Shown here one piece after another: positions 15,791 through 23,971 of a DNA stretch of 30,338 nucleotides. The first letter of the stretch is position 1, and each line of letters opens with the position of its first letter. Source of the DNA: CAUVKI01 sp963552605 (GTDB taxonomy: Bacteria > Bacillota > Clostridia > Tissierellales > Peptoniphilaceae); the NCBI GenBank assembly GCA_963552605.1, contig CAUVKI010000022.1:1-30338 (forward strand), written 5' to 3'. The translations under genes and the position numbers were made by a program. The notes under the pieces are model-generated. The model saw only the letters and a program-made list of their open reading frames with translations. It made no database searches and was not told where the DNA came from.

Positions 15791-16609
15791 ATGAAAAAGC
15801 TTGGAGTATTATTGTTGGCGGCAGCGATTTTATTTTCGTTTGCGGGCTGCGGAGAAAAGAAAACGGAAAAAGGCACGGCGGAAAATCCCGTGCTTGTAGG
15901 AGTGGTGGGAAGCAAAAATGAGGTTTGGGATAATATCATCTCTCGCCTTGAGGAACAGGGGATATATGCACAACTCGTGGTATTCACGGATTACAACACT
16001 CCAAATGACGCCCTCAATGCCGGAGATATAGATATAAATGCTTTCCAGCATAAAGCCTTTCTTAAAAAGTATAATGATGCAAAGGGAGCTAATCTGATTT
16101 CCATAGGAGATACAATTCTTGCGCCTTTGGGAGTTTACTCAAAAAAAATAAAAAACTTGGCAGATTTTCCCGAGGGAGGAACAATAGCCATTCCGAATGA
16201 TGAAACCAATAATGCAAGAAGTCTTGCGCTCTTGGAAAGTGCCGGATTGATTACACTCAAAAAGGATTTGAAAGGCTCTCCCACCCTCCAAGATGTGGAA
16301 AGCAATCCCAAAAATATAGTTATAGAGGAATTGGACGCCGCTCAAACTCCCAGAGCTTTGGACGATGCCGCAGCTGCAATTATAAATGACGATATGGCGG
16401 TAGATGCGGGACTTTTTCTTTCAAAGGACGCAATTTTCATAGAAACAATGACTGAAGCTTCCGCTCCGTATGTAAACATAATCTGCGCCAAATCCGAAAA
16501 CAAGGATAATGAATTACTTAAAAAAATTGTTGAGGTTTACCAAACGGACGAAACCGCAGAAATTATTGAAAAAATCTATATGGGTGCAAGAATTCCTGTA
16601 TGGAAATAA
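15791..16609 (+). CDS. metQ: Methionine-binding lipoprotein MetQ
   Basis: NlpA/MetQ-family substrate-binding lipoprotein of 272 aa. A signal peptide with lipobox FAGC gives lipid attachment at C20. The mature part begins with VGVVGSKNEVWDNIISRL and contains the family motifs ALNAGDIDINAFQHKAFL and IAIPNDETNNARSLALLESAG. It captures methionine outside the cell and hands it to MetNI. AAGGAGG lies upstream; the gene is 21 bp after metI. Confidence 0.96.
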   Translation: MKKLGVLLLAAAILFSFAGCGEKKTEKGTAENPVLVGVVGSKNEVWDNIISRLEEQGIYAQLVVFTDYNTPNDALNAGDIDINAFQHKAFLKKYNDAKGANLISIGDTILAPLGVYSKKIKNLADFPEGGTIAIPNDETNNARSLALLESAGLITLKKDLKGSPTLQDVESNPKNIVIEELDAAQTPRALDDAAAAIINDDMAVDAGLFLSKDAIFIETMTEASAPYVNIICAKSENKDNELLKKIVEVYQTDETAEIIEKIYMGARIPVWK

Positions 16610-16613
16610 AAAT

Positions 16614-16641
16614 GACGGCCTTTGCAGGCTGTCTTTTTTTT
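16614..16641 (+). terminator. Terminator of metNIQ
   Basis: GACGGCC (16614-16620) pairs with GGCTGTC (16627-16633), 7 bp with one G-U pair, followed by a T8 run. It is 4 bp after the metQ stop codon. Confidence 0.78.
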
Positions 16642-16700
16642 ATGCAATAGACATCTCTCGCCTCTCGCAAAAAATAATTGTAAAAAATAAAAAAAAGGGG

Positions 16701-16729
16701 TTTACAAATCAATAAAAATTATGTATGAT
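16701..16729 (+). promoter_or_regulatory. Promoter of tRNA-Glu (and gltX)
   Basis: The -35 TTTACA (16701-16706) and -10 TATGAT (16724-16729) are separated by 17 bp; the tRNA begins 17 bp downstream of the -10. The stretch 16642-16700 is AT-rich without features. Confidence 0.7.
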
Positions 16730-16745
16730 TATCGGCGTCCGGTGA

Positions 16746-16817
16746 GACCCATTGGTCAAGCGGTTAAGACTCCACCCTCTCACGGTGGCAACAGGGGTTC
16801 GATTCCCCTATGGGTTA
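16746..16817 (+). tRNA. tRNA-Glu (anticodon CTC)
   Basis: A full cloverleaf can be drawn. The acceptor stem pairs GACCCAT (16746-16752) with ATGGGTT (16810-16816) with a terminal G-U pair, the D stem is GTC/GAC, the anticodon stem CCACC/GGTGG (16772-16776, 16784-16788) with anticodon CTC at 16779-16781, and the T stem AGGGG/CCCCT with loop TTCGATT. The discriminator is A16817. CCA is not encoded and must be added. It sits directly before a terminator and then gltX, the gene for its own synthetase. Confidence 0.93.
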
Positions 16818-16824
16818 TCTTGAG

Positions 16825-16849
16825 CTCCTGCGTTTGCAGGAGTTTTTTT
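16825..16849 (+). terminator. Terminator between tRNA-Glu and gltX
   Basis: CTCCTGC (16825-16831) pairs with GCAGGAG (16836-16842) around a GTTT loop and is followed by T7 (16843-16849). It ends the tRNA transcript. No separate promoter for gltX is obvious after it, so gltX may depend on read-through. Confidence 0.85.
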
Positions 16850-16873
16850 ATTATGAAAATTAGGAGGATTAAA

Positions 16874-18493
16874 ATGGAATTGGCAGAGCTTTTATTTCCC
16901 GACATAAAGGAAAACATAGATGACTTGGAGAAAAGATATCCCGAAAGAAAACTTGCAAAAGGGGCAAAAGTTGTAAGACTCGGCCCTTCTCCCACGGGAT
17001 TTATACATTTGGGAAATCTCTATGTGGCGTTTTTAAACCGTATCTTGGCAAATCGTTCAAAGGGGGTGTTCTTTTTGAGGATAGAGGATACCGACAATAC
17101 GAGAAAAGTTGAAGGTGCCGTTGAAATGATTATAGATAAGCTTAAATATTTTGACATCACCTTTGATGAGGGTTCAATATACGGCGGGGAATATTCTCCA
17201 TATGTGCAAAGTGAGAGAAAGTATATTTACCAAACCGTTGCAAAGGAATTGGTGAAAATAGGAAGAGCCTATCCTTCTTTTTTGACTGAAGAAGAACTTT
17301 CGGTAATTAGAAAAAATCAGGAAGCCTCAAAGGAACAAACAGGGATTTACGGCAAATATGCCACGGAGAGAGAACTTTCTTTAGATACCGTTAAAGATAA
17401 CATAGCTTCGGGAAAAAAATGGGTTCTTAGACTTCGTTCAAGTGGGGATACCGAAAAGTTGGTCGATTTTAATGACGGTATTCGCGGAAAAATCCGAGTG
17501 CATGAAAACGATCAGGATATTGTGCTTTTGAAAGTTGACGGTATTCCGACCTACCACTTCGCACATATCGTAGACGACCATCTTATGCGCACCACTCATG
17601 TTCTAAGGGGTGAAGAATGGCTTTCATCTCTCCCTTGTCATTTGGAGTTGTTCAAAATCTTGGGCTGGACTCCTCCGACCTACTGCCACACTCCACATCT
17701 TATGAAATTGGATAACGGCAACAAGCGTAAACTCTCAAAGCGAAAAGACCCCGAATTGTCACTTGAATACTATGCAAGTGAGGGCTATTTTCCGGAAGCC
17801 GTAAAAGAATATCTTATGACCCTCTATCAATCGGATTATGAAGAATGGAGAGAGAAAAACCCGAAAATCCCTATGGAAGATTTTGATTTCTCCTTGGATA
17901 AGATGGGTTTCTCCGGAGCGCTTTTCGATATGGATAAGCTTGAAAACATCTCAAAAGATGTACTGCTCGGATTGAGTGCGGAAGAAATTTTTGAGTTCTT
18001 CAAAGAATGGGTTAAAGAATTTCGCAAAGAGGATCTTAACTTAATTGAATCACATAAGGAGGAGATAAAAAAACTTTTCGACATAGGAAGAGATGACGAG
18101 AAACCCCGCAAGGATTTAGTGAAGTGCTCTCAGATTTTTGATTATATTTCCTATTATTTCGACTCCCACTTTAAACTTGAAGGAGAACTTCCCAAAGAGG
18201 TTGAGAAAGCCGAAGCCAAGGAAATCTTAAAAGCTTATCTGGAAACCTTGGATCTTTCAGATGATAAAGACGGGTGGTTTGAAAAAATCAAACGGATTGC
18301 AAATGAAAGAGGATATGCTCTCAAACCGAAAGATTATAAAAAGAATCCAAAGGATTATAAGGGAAGCATATCTCATATTTCTCAAGTTATAAGACTGGCT
18401 CTGACCGGCAGAGAAAATTCTCCAGATCTGTATTCCATTCAAAAGATAATGGGATATGAGAGGGTCAAAAAAAGACTCTCCGAGTTTTATTAA
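16874..18493 (+). CDS. gltX: Glutamate--tRNA ligase
   Basis: Class I synthetase of 539 aa that charges tRNA-Glu. The ATP site signature is SPTGFIHLG (39-47, the HIGH equivalent) and the KMSKS equivalent is KLSKR (286-290). Also seen are LRIEDTDNTR (68-77) and the catalytic-domain stretch IPTYHFAHIVDDHLM (224-238). The C-terminal 200 residues form the anticodon-binding part, rich in Lys and Glu. The start is ATG 16874, with TAGGAGGATT just before; the same frame is open back to 16721 but that part runs through the tRNA and is not coding. The 539-aa form, longer than the 480-490 aa of many bacteria, matches a branch seen in Clostridia. It ends at a shared terminator. Confidence 0.95.
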   Translation: MELAELLFPDIKENIDDLEKRYPERKLAKGAKVVRLGPSPTGFIHLGNLYVAFLNRILANRSKGVFFLRIEDTDNTRKVEGAVEMIIDKLKYFDITFDEGSIYGGEYSPYVQSERKYIYQTVAKELVKIGRAYPSFLTEEELSVIRKNQEASKEQTGIYGKYATERELSLDTVKDNIASGKKWVLRLRSSGDTEKLVDFNDGIRGKIRVHENDQDIVLLKVDGIPTYHFAHIVDDHLMRTTHVLRGEEWLSSLPCHLELFKILGWTPPTYCHTPHLMKLDNGNKRKLSKRKDPELSLEYYASEGYFPEAVKEYLMTLYQSDYEEWREKNPKIPMEDFDFSLDKMGFSGALFDMDKLENISKDVLLGLSAEEIFEFFKEWVKEFRKEDLNLIESHKEEIKKLFDIGRDDEKPRKDLVKCSQIFDYISYYFDSHFKLEGELPKEVEKAEAKEILKAYLETLDLSDDKDGWFEKIKRIANERGYALKPKDYKKNPKDYKGSISHISQVIRLALTGRENSPDLYSIQKIMGYERVKKRLSEFY

Positions 18494-18510
18494 ATTTCTC
18501 GAATATAAAA

Positions 18511-18536
18511 AAGAGGGAATAACCCCTCTTTTTTTG
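18511..18536. terminator. Bidirectional terminator between gltX and rlmH
   Basis: AAGAGGG (18511-18517) pairs with CCCTCTT (18524-18530), with T7 on the plus side and a T run on the minus side. It separates two convergent genes. Confidence 0.78.
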
Positions 18537-18538
18537 TA

Positions 18539-18982
18539 TCACTTATGATAGGGAAGATGATTGATAATGGTTTCTGCACGGTAGAGCTGCTCCAAAAAAA
18601 TCAGACGCATAAGCTGATGGGGAAAGGTGAAACTCGAAAACGAGAGCTTATAATCGGCTTTTTTTCCAACATCTTCCGATACTCCCAAAGAGCCTCCTAT
18701 CACGAACACTATATGAGAAAAACCCTCCAATTTTTTTTCGGAGAGAAAATTTGCAAAGTCCTCACTTCCCAAAGCCTTTCCGTCAATCGAAAGCAAAATA
18801 AAAAAAGCCCTCTTATCCAATTTTGAAAGAATTTCAAATCCCTCGGCTTTAACATCGTCCAAAGCTTTAATCTCGGTGACTTTAAGCTCACAAAACTTTG
18901 AGAGTCTTTTTTTATATTCAGAGATTGCGTCTACTAAAAATTTTTCCTTGATTTTACCCACTGCCACTATCTCATAGGTCAT
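18539..18982 (-). CDS. rlmH: 23S rRNA (pseudouridine1915-N3)-methyltransferase RlmH
   Basis: SPOUT-class methyltransferase of 147 aa that modifies pseudouridine 1915 in helix 69 of 23S rRNA on assembled ribosomes. Family marks are the start IVAVGKIKEKFLVDAISEY, the SAM-site stretch FVIGGSLGVSEDV, SFSSFTFPHQLMRLIFLEQL and the C-terminal LPYHK. ATG 18982 overlaps the walI stop as ATGA, which fixes the start better than the longer frame to 19030. It is the last gene of the walH-walI-rlmH group, a common Firmicutes order. Confidence 0.95.
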   Translation of the reverse strand: MTYEIVAVGKIKEKFLVDAISEYKKRLSKFCELKVTEIKALDDVKAEGFEILSKLDKRAFFILLSIDGKALGSEDFANFLSEKKLEGFSHIVFVIGGSLGVSEDVGKKADYKLSFSSFTFPHQLMRLIFLEQLYRAETIINHLPYHK

Positions 18983-19827
18983 CTGCTCTTCAAAATCCTT
19001 TCTTCCCCGTCCGAAAACAATACTCTCCACGCAGGATTGGTCATTCCTCTTACGCTTGAAATTTTTTTCTCGCTCTCCAAATCAAAACTGTCCCAATAAC
19101 AGCATATGTCTATTTTCACTATGCTCTTTCCAAAGAGAGTTCTATCCCCCGGAAGAGATCTCAAAGCTTTCGGAGCTGTATTAAGAACCGTGGACTTTTC
19201 TCCGTTTTCTGAAATTTCGAGCCACGACTTTGTAGCCCTTATCACTCCTTTAGAGGATACCACCACTTCCAAAAAACTATCCTCAAGCTTAACGCCGACT
19301 CCTGAAACCATATCATATGCCGCAAAAATCACCTTGTAATTATCACCTGAATTTATGGTAAGTTCCCAAACGGCATCTGACGGAAAAATTCCCCTTTCCT
19401 TTAAAAAATTTTTTGCAGCCTGCAAAGCGGTGTTTTCATTAAAATCTTCAATCGGGATGTTCGGTGCGGAATTGGTGTATATAAATCTTTCATTATCAGT
19501 AATCTCCACCGTTTCCGAGCCGTGTGAAAGTACCGTTGTCTTTTCGTCCACCTCAACCGACTCCGCTTGAGCCTTGAAAAACGCTTCATTTATTTTTTCA
19601 GGGTACAATATCTGTCTGCTTACATAAGGGCAAATAATTCGCTTTGTTTTGTCGGGTATTTTCACTTTTAAGCCTATTCCCGCCTCCGAGAGCAACTTTT
19701 CGGTTTCTTCAATATACTCTTTTGTGAGGGTTTCATCGGTATTCTTTCCATAATATGATTTAACCAATATAAAATTTGTGATAAGCATCGCTATAATCAA
19801 AATCGTTTTCGCTCTTGACCAATCCAT
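18979..19827 (-). CDS. walI: WalI/YycI-like membrane regulatory protein
   Basis: Protein of 282 aa with a short cytoplasmic start (MDWSRAKT), one membrane helix (about 8-27) and an extracellular domain, the layout of YycI, which with YycH modulates the WalK kinase. The opening MDWSRAKTILIIAMLITN is characteristic. The extracytoplasmic part contains repeated YycI/YycH-type beta strands such as GSETVEITDNERFIYTN. The start at 19827 is chosen because it sits 1 bp after the walH stop and gives the family N-terminus; the longer frame to 19959 runs through the walH 3' end. The sequence is divergent, so the symbol is by family and synteny. No walR or walK is in the window. Confidence 0.75.
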   Translation of the reverse strand: MDWSRAKTILIIAMLITNFILVKSYYGKNTDETLTKEYIEETEKLLSEAGIGLKVKIPDKTKRIICPYVSRQILYPEKINEAFFKAQAESVEVDEKTTVLSHGSETVEITDNERFIYTNSAPNIPIEDFNENTALQAAKNFLKERGIFPSDAVWELTINSGDNYKVIFAAYDMVSGVGVKLEDSFLEVVVSSKGVIRATKSWLEISENGEKSTVLNTAPKALRSLPGDRTLFGKSIVKIDICCYWDSFDLESEKKISSVRGMTNPAWRVLFSDGEERILKSR

Positions 19828-19828
19828 T

Positions 19829-21184
19829 TCAATCTCCAACTCCAACTTCTTTAAGCACCAGATTACCTTTTGTCGCATCAAAACCCAACACTCCGAAATT
19901 TGTTTTAAAAACCCATATCGGAATGATAGAGGAATCCCTCTCCTTAAACATCGCATCATAGTACATCAAACTTATATCCGAAACATTTTCCAAGACCTCG
20001 GAAACTTCCTTGGCGGTTTTCCCGCTCTTTTCTTCGTAAAGCTTTTTAAATAATTCATAATTGTCTTCAAGTATTGTCATAGAAGAAAGCAGACTTGAAA
20101 TTTCCGCCACATTTTCAAAAAGCTCGGGAGCTTCCCTTCTCATTATAATCTTTGCGCCTCTTATATGGTTTTGATAAACCTCTACTGTAATCTGATGAAA
20201 ATTTCTATGCCTTATGGCGACTCCATTGATCTTATAATCAAAGGACAATTCGTATCCCCTGTTTTCTTCGTTCTCAACTTCTTTTACATCGGAAAGAAAA
20301 ATACCGTCAAGCCCTATTCTTTTTTTTAGAAAAGACATTGCACTCAATAGACACTTTGACACATTTGAGTGCCTTATTTTTCCTATGACGGGGCAAAAAT
20401 ACTTAATTTCTCCCGAGGGAGTAAAGGTGAGAGCCTCATTTGCACAAATATATAAACTCGAGCCGTCTTTCTCCACTATCTCCTGCAAGGTTTCACGCTC
20501 TTTTGTAAAAAAACTTTCGGCTATTTTCCGCTTTTCAAAACCGTCCATTTCCTTTACCAAGTTTTTCATTGAGAAAGTTGGAAAATTTTTATTCATCTGA
20601 TAGGGAAAATATAAATCGTTAGAAAGATTTAAATCTTTTTTCGCATTATAATAATAATTCAAATCTTTTCTGTTTTCAATCGCTGAAGCAAACCCCGAAA
20701 GTTTTTCCACATCATTTTTATTTAGGGATATAAACGCTTCTCCTACTTCATTTTCCATTTTGAGAACGGGGGTTTCTTCCTCAAAAAAGATAAAAATTTT
20801 TTTGACCTTAGGTATAACCTCAGGCAGAGAACTCTTTGCAGCTCCCAAACTCTCCGCCAAAAGATAAGTGTTAAGTTCATTTGCGAAAGAAAACTCCACA
20901 AATCTTCCCTCAAAGGAAGTTTTTTCTTCCGAAACCTCGGAAAGAAAGGCTTTTTTTAGAAGTTCCTTTGAATTTTCATAAAGAGAGTAATTGAAGTCGT
21001 TATAACTTAAAAGGAGAATTTTCCCCGACAAATGCAATATAACTTTTTCAGGTTTTATTACATCGAAAAAAGAGGTGCTCAGGGGCACCTCTTTTTTATC
21101 TTCAAACTTATTTATTCCCAAGCTTAAAATCAAGGCATTGGTAATCAAAATCACCAGTAATAGTGACTTAAGTCGCTCTTTCAT
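19829..21184 (-). CDS. walH: WalH/YycH-like membrane regulatory protein
   Basis: Protein of 451 aa with an N-terminal membrane helix (about 4-24) and a large extracytoplasmic part, as in YycH. The family start MKERLKSLLLVILITNALIL and the C-terminal stretch with IIPIWVFKTN fit. It is followed by walI and rlmH, the conserved order after walRK. In Bacillus the YycH-YycI pair restrains WalK, the essential kinase of cell-wall metabolism; here the kinase genes are not adjacent. The ATG overlaps the preceding small gene by 4 bp (ATGA). The similarity is weak, so the call leans on gene order. Confidence 0.72.
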   Translation of the reverse strand: MKERLKSLLLVILITNALILSLGINKFEDKKEVPLSTSFFDVIKPEKVILHLSGKILLLSYNDFNYSLYENSKELLKKAFLSEVSEEKTSFEGRFVEFSFANELNTYLLAESLGAAKSSLPEVIPKVKKIFIFFEEETPVLKMENEVGEAFISLNKNDVEKLSGFASAIENRKDLNYYYNAKKDLNLSNDLYFPYQMNKNFPTFSMKNLVKEMDGFEKRKIAESFFTKERETLQEIVEKDGSSLYICANEALTFTPSGEIKYFCPVIGKIRHSNVSKCLLSAMSFLKKRIGLDGIFLSDVKEVENEENRGYELSFDYKINGVAIRHRNFHQITVEVYQNHIRGAKIIMRREAPELFENVAEISSLLSSMTILEDNYELFKKLYEEKSGKTAKEVSEVLENVSDISLMYYDAMFKERDSSIIPIWVFKTNFGVLGFDATKGNLVLKEVGVGD

Positions 21185-21645
21185 TTCGGCTGCTCCGTTA
21201 TCACGGGCTTTGCGGGAACCAATTCCTCAACGACCACGCTCTTGGCTCTGACAAGGATCAAAAAAACCGTTTCCTTATCTTCTCCATCCGCCTTGACCAC
21301 CAGCTTATTTATTCCCAAGGCAAGCTCCAATTGCTTATCAAACAAACCGAGCTTTCCCACGGTAATATCCTCCTTGGATTTTTCTATCCACTCGCCGTTT
21401 TTTGGTAAGTTGGACAAATCATACTTGGTGCCTTTGAGATCCGCAGTTGAATAAACGGTAATATGCAGAACTTTCCCGGCAGGAGCTTTGCCGTTTAAGA
21501 AAGCGACTTTCTTATCCGTTGTGAAAGAATCTTCATCAGGCTGTGTTATTACAACCGAAGATTCCTTGTTTTTCGCCTCCGTACTTGAGCCAAGTGCGCT
21601 GCAAAATATGAACAAAAATAAAAGCACAAAGATTGCACGCTTCAT
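21181..21645 (-). CDS. Secreted protein of unknown function
   Basis: Protein of 154 aa with a Sec signal peptide (basic MKRA, hydrophobic core, likely cut after STEA at about residue 25). A Cys in the hydrophobic core (FIFCSALG) is not followed by a clear lipobox layout. The mature part reads as one Ig-like, beta-rich domain: FTTDKKVAFLNGKAPAGKVL and then LFDKQLELALGINKLVVKAD resemble glucodextranase-B/Y_Y_Y-type surface modules, by eye only. ATG 21645 with GGAGGGG is preferred to the in-frame GTG at 21651. It is coupled to walH by an ATGA overlap, so it may act with the WalHI sensing pair. I do not recognise the family. Confidence 0.7.
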   Translation of the reverse strand: MKRAIFVLLFLFIFCSALGSSTEAKNKESSVVITQPDEDSFTTDKKVAFLNGKAPAGKVLHITVYSTADLKGTKYDLSNLPKNGEWIEKSKEDITVGKLGLFDKQLELALGINKLVVKADGEDKETVFLILVRAKSVVVEELVPAKPVITEQPK

Positions 21646-21667
21646 ACGCACCCCTCCCCTCCATGAG

Positions 21668-21695
21668 AGTATAACATTTAAATATTACAAATCAA
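21668..21695 (-). promoter_or_regulatory. Internal promoter for the secreted protein-walH-walI-rlmH group
   Basis: On the minus strand -35 TTGATT (21690-21695) and an extended -10 TGTTATACT (-10 hexamer 21668-21673) are separated by 16 bp. It overlaps the khpB stop codon and lies about 20 bp upstream of the secreted-protein start, so the downstream genes can be expressed apart from the rpmH operon. Confidence 0.55.
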
Positions 21696-22366
21696 AGTCG
21701 TTTTTCAGTCTTTACGGTGACCACCACATACCTTGAAGGTTCATTACCCTCGCTGTAAGTGCGAACATTGTCAAACTTGGAAAGTTCCTCATGAACTATT
21801 CTTCTCTCGTAAGGATTCATAGGCTCAAAGCGAACCGGTTTTCCGGTTATTGAAGCTTTTTTCATCATCTTATGAGAAAGCTCTTTAAGAGCGTCTTCTC
21901 TCCCTTTCCTATACCCTTCGATATCTAAAAAAACTCTCTTGTATGACTTCTCTCCCTTGTTGATTGCCAAACTCGTGAGATATTGCATTGCATCGAGTGT
22001 CGCCGCACGCCTGCCTATAACAATCCCCTTTTTTTCCTCGGGCATTTCCTTAATGTCTATCTTTAGTCCTTCTTCAGTGTCTTCAACGGACAATTCCGCA
22101 GAGATACCCATTTTTTTTATAATCCCCTCCACAAACTCCCTCGCCTGTTCCGCTTGTGAAGGAGGTGAGAGATCGGACGGAGGTGATGCCGAATTATTTT
22201 CTTCCACAATTATGCGAATGGTTGCATCTCTTTTTCCCAAACCCAAAAAGCCCTTGGAAGCTTCCTCCACCACTTCCACTTCCACATCATCTCTGTCCTT
22301 ATTCAAACTCTTAAGACCGAAATCCACGGCTTCCTGAACAGTTCTTGCAGAAAAAATTTTTTCCAT
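21692..22366 (-). CDS. khpB: RNA-binding protein KhpB (Jag/SpoIIIJ-associated)
   Basis: RNA-binding protein of 224 aa with three parts. Jag-N domain (1-50) has the hallmark SKGFLGLGKRDA. A Pro/Ser/Glu linker follows (57-75). The KH domain (about 77-150) contains GIVIGRRAATLDAMQYL with the GxxG-type loop IGRR. The R3H domain (about 155-220) contains R188 and H192 of the RxxxH motif in NPYERRIVHEEL. In other Firmicutes KhpB pairs with KhpA in post-transcriptional control and cell elongation. AAGGAG precedes the start. It is directly downstream of yidC, its usual partner. Confidence 0.95.
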   Translation of the reverse strand: MEKIFSARTVQEAVDFGLKSLNKDRDDVEVEVVEEASKGFLGLGKRDATIRIIVEENNSASPPSDLSPPSQAEQAREFVEGIIKKMGISAELSVEDTEEGLKIDIKEMPEEKKGIVIGRRAATLDAMQYLTSLAINKGEKSYKRVFLDIEGYRKGREDALKELSHKMMKKASITGKPVRFEPMNPYERRIVHEELSKFDNVRTYSEGNEPSRYVVVTVKTEKRL

Positions 22367-22368
22367 AG

Positions 22369-23139
22369 CTACTCCTTATACTTTTTCATCTTCTTCAACT
22401 TTTCTATCTTCGCCTCTCCTAAAGCTTCTTCTCTCTCCTTATCTATCTTCAAATTCATCACCACGCCCTGTACTACCATAAATATATTTGAGACCGCCCA
22501 ATAGAGCGAAAGTCCTGACGCAAGATTTCTCCCCATCCAAAAAATCATAAAGGGAAACATAACCATCATCATATCGGACATTTGTTTTGCCTGATTTGCC
22601 TTTTCTCCGACAGTCGGCTGCACCTGATTTTTTTGAGAAACCTTAGTGGAGAGGAATGTCGCCACTGCGGAAATCAAAGGAAGTACCAAAGGATCGGCAA
22701 CTTTCAAATCCTTAATCCAAAAAAAATTGTTGGCAATTGTGTCATAAATTCCGTCGGTAAAAATATAAGTTTCAGGGTTTTGCATCATTCTCCAAAAACC
22801 CATTATTATTGGAAGATTTAAGAGCATAGGAAGACACCCTCCCATAGGGTTATATTTTTCTTCCTGCATCAGAGTCATCATCTTTTGGTTTAAAACATTG
22901 GGATCATCTTTGTATTTTTGTTGGAGCTCATTTATTTTAGGCTGCACATGCGCCATCTTTTTCATCTCACGGCTTTGTTTCAAAAACAAAGGCAGCATTA
23001 AAAATCTCAAAATAACGGTTGTGATAATGATTGACATCGCATAAAAGGAAAAGTGCGCCGGTTCCTTTCCAAGTGATGAAATAAAATCATAAATCCACCT
23101 GAAACCGTAACCGAACAACTTACATAAGTAATCAATCAA
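22369..23139 (-). CDS. yidC: Membrane protein insertase YidC/OxaA, TTG start
   Basis: YidC/Oxa1 insertase that places proteins in the membrane with or without Sec, 256 aa in the short Gram-positive form. Seen are an N-terminal helix segment, the groove helix ITTVILRFLMLPLFLKQ with the conserved Arg, a charged hairpin (QSREMKKMAHVQPKINELQQKY), and helices near LPMLLNLPIIMGFW and LSLYWAVSNIFMVVQGVVM; the tail is Lys-rich, for ribosome contact. The best start is TTG at 23139, which has GAGGTGG 6 nt upstream; an in-frame TTG at 23154 lies at that same site and is less likely. No lipobox is present. Confidence 0.93.
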   Translation of the reverse strand: MIDYLCKLFGYGFRWIYDFISSLGKEPAHFSFYAMSIIITTVILRFLMLPLFLKQSREMKKMAHVQPKINELQQKYKDDPNVLNQKMMTLMQEEKYNPMGGCLPMLLNLPIIMGFWRMMQNPETYIFTDGIYDTIANNFFWIKDLKVADPLVLPLISAVATFLSTKVSQKNQVQPTVGEKANQAKQMSDMMMVMFPFMIFWMGRNLASGLSLYWAVSNIFMVVQGVVMNLKIDKEREEALGEAKIEKLKKMKKYKE

Positions 23140-23166
23140 GTTAGTCCACCTCAATTTTTTTTATTT

Positions 23167-23382
23167 TCAAGGAAGCGGGTCGTATCCGCCGGGATTAAAA
23201 GGGTGACACCTCAATACTCTTTTTACTGTAAGGAATGTCCCCTTAAAAAATCCGTATTTCCTATATGCCTTAAGCGCATATTCGGAACAAGTGGGTGTAA
23301 ATCGGCAATGCCTTAGAGGAAAAACATAACGGGAAATCACACACTGGTAAAATTTGATAACAACAATCATTAGCCTTGTCAT
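23167..23382 (-). CDS. yidD: Membrane protein insertion efficiency factor YidD
   Basis: Small, peripheral membrane protein of 71 aa that assists YidC-dependent insertion. The family signature is present: RLMIVVIKFYQCVISRY, RFTPTCSEYALKA, and CHPFNPGGYDPLP at the C-terminus. It starts inside the rnpA stop codon region (4-bp ATGA overlap) and precedes yidC. Confidence 0.96.
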   Translation of the reverse strand: MTRLMIVVIKFYQCVISRYVFPLRHCRFTPTCSEYALKAYRKYGFFKGTFLTVKRVLRCHPFNPGGYDPLP

Positions 23383-23714
23383 TTTTTCTTAAGTTTCTCA
23401 ACAAGCTTTTCAAAATTTCCTGAAAGCTCCGAAAAAGAAAGTCCTTTCGCTTTGGGTTTTATTATAAAAACGAAGTCAAAACCCTCAGGAAGCAAAAAAA
23501 ATTTATCACGCAAAATTACTCTCATTCTTCTCTTAATGTAATTTCTCTCGTGAGCTTTGCCCACTTTTTTTGAAATGGAAATTCCCGCTCTGGTTTTTCC
23601 CTCACAGTTAATAGAAAAAAAGACGGTAAACCAAGAATTTCCGTCAGATTTTCCCCTCCGATACACCTCTTTGTAAGCTGAATTTTTTTTCAGCGCAAGG
23701 TATCCCTGATTCAT
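23379..23714 (-). CDS. rnpA: Ribonuclease P protein component
   Basis: Protein subunit of RNase P, 111 aa, which helps the RNA subunit remove tRNA 5' leaders. The RNR signature is visible as RAGISISKKVGKAHERNYIKRRMRVILRD. The chain is basic. The start directly follows the rpmH stop codon, as usual in this operon, and the end overlaps yidD. Confidence 0.97.
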   Translation of the reverse strand: MNQGYLALKKNSAYKEVYRRGKSDGNSWFTVFFSINCEGKTRAGISISKKVGKAHERNYIKRRMRVILRDKFFLLPEGFDFVFIIKPKAKGLSFSELSGNFEKLVEKLKKK

Positions 23715-23849
23715 TTAATGAGAAAGCACCTTACGACCTCTCAGACGGCGTCTCCTTAACACATTTCTTCCGGCACGAGTTCTCATTCTCTTTCGAAATC
23801 CGTGCTCTCTTTTATCCTGTCTTGTCTTAGGTTGAAATGTTCTTTTCAT
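23715..23849 (-). CDS. rpmH: 50S ribosomal protein L34
   Basis: Protein of 44 aa with the invariant form MKRTFQPKTRQDKREHGFRK, then RMRTRAGRNVLRRRRLRGRK. ATG 23849 follows GGGGGT; a longer frame to 23918 begins upstream of the promoter's transcription start region and is not real. First gene of rpmH-rnpA-yidD-yidC-khpB. In most Firmicutes dnaA and oriC lie just upstream; here that place is taken by an IS remnant and flagellar genes. Confidence 0.98.
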   Translation of the reverse strand: MKRTFQPKTRQDKREHGFRKRMRTRAGRNVLRRRRLRGRKVLSH

Positions 23850-23885
23850 TAAATACCCCCCTTTCTTATGCACACTGACATCGAA

Positions 23886-23914
23886 ATTATAAATATTTTC
23901 CAAAACAAAGTCAA
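23886..23914 (-). promoter_or_regulatory. Sigma-A promoter of rpmH operon
   Basis: On the minus strand -35 TTGACT (23909-23914) and a perfect -10 TATAAT (23886-23891) are separated by 17 bp, about 35 bp upstream of the rpmH start. Confidence 0.82.
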
Positions 23915-23971
23915 TCATTTTTGCATAAAAAAACCCTCTTTCCGCTTAACAACTCGGAAAAACGGTATAAC

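Noticed and set aside
16721..16873. Upstream extension of the gltX frame
   Set aside because: It runs through the promoter, the tRNA-Glu and its terminator; the start at 16874 has a good ribosome site and the family N-terminus.
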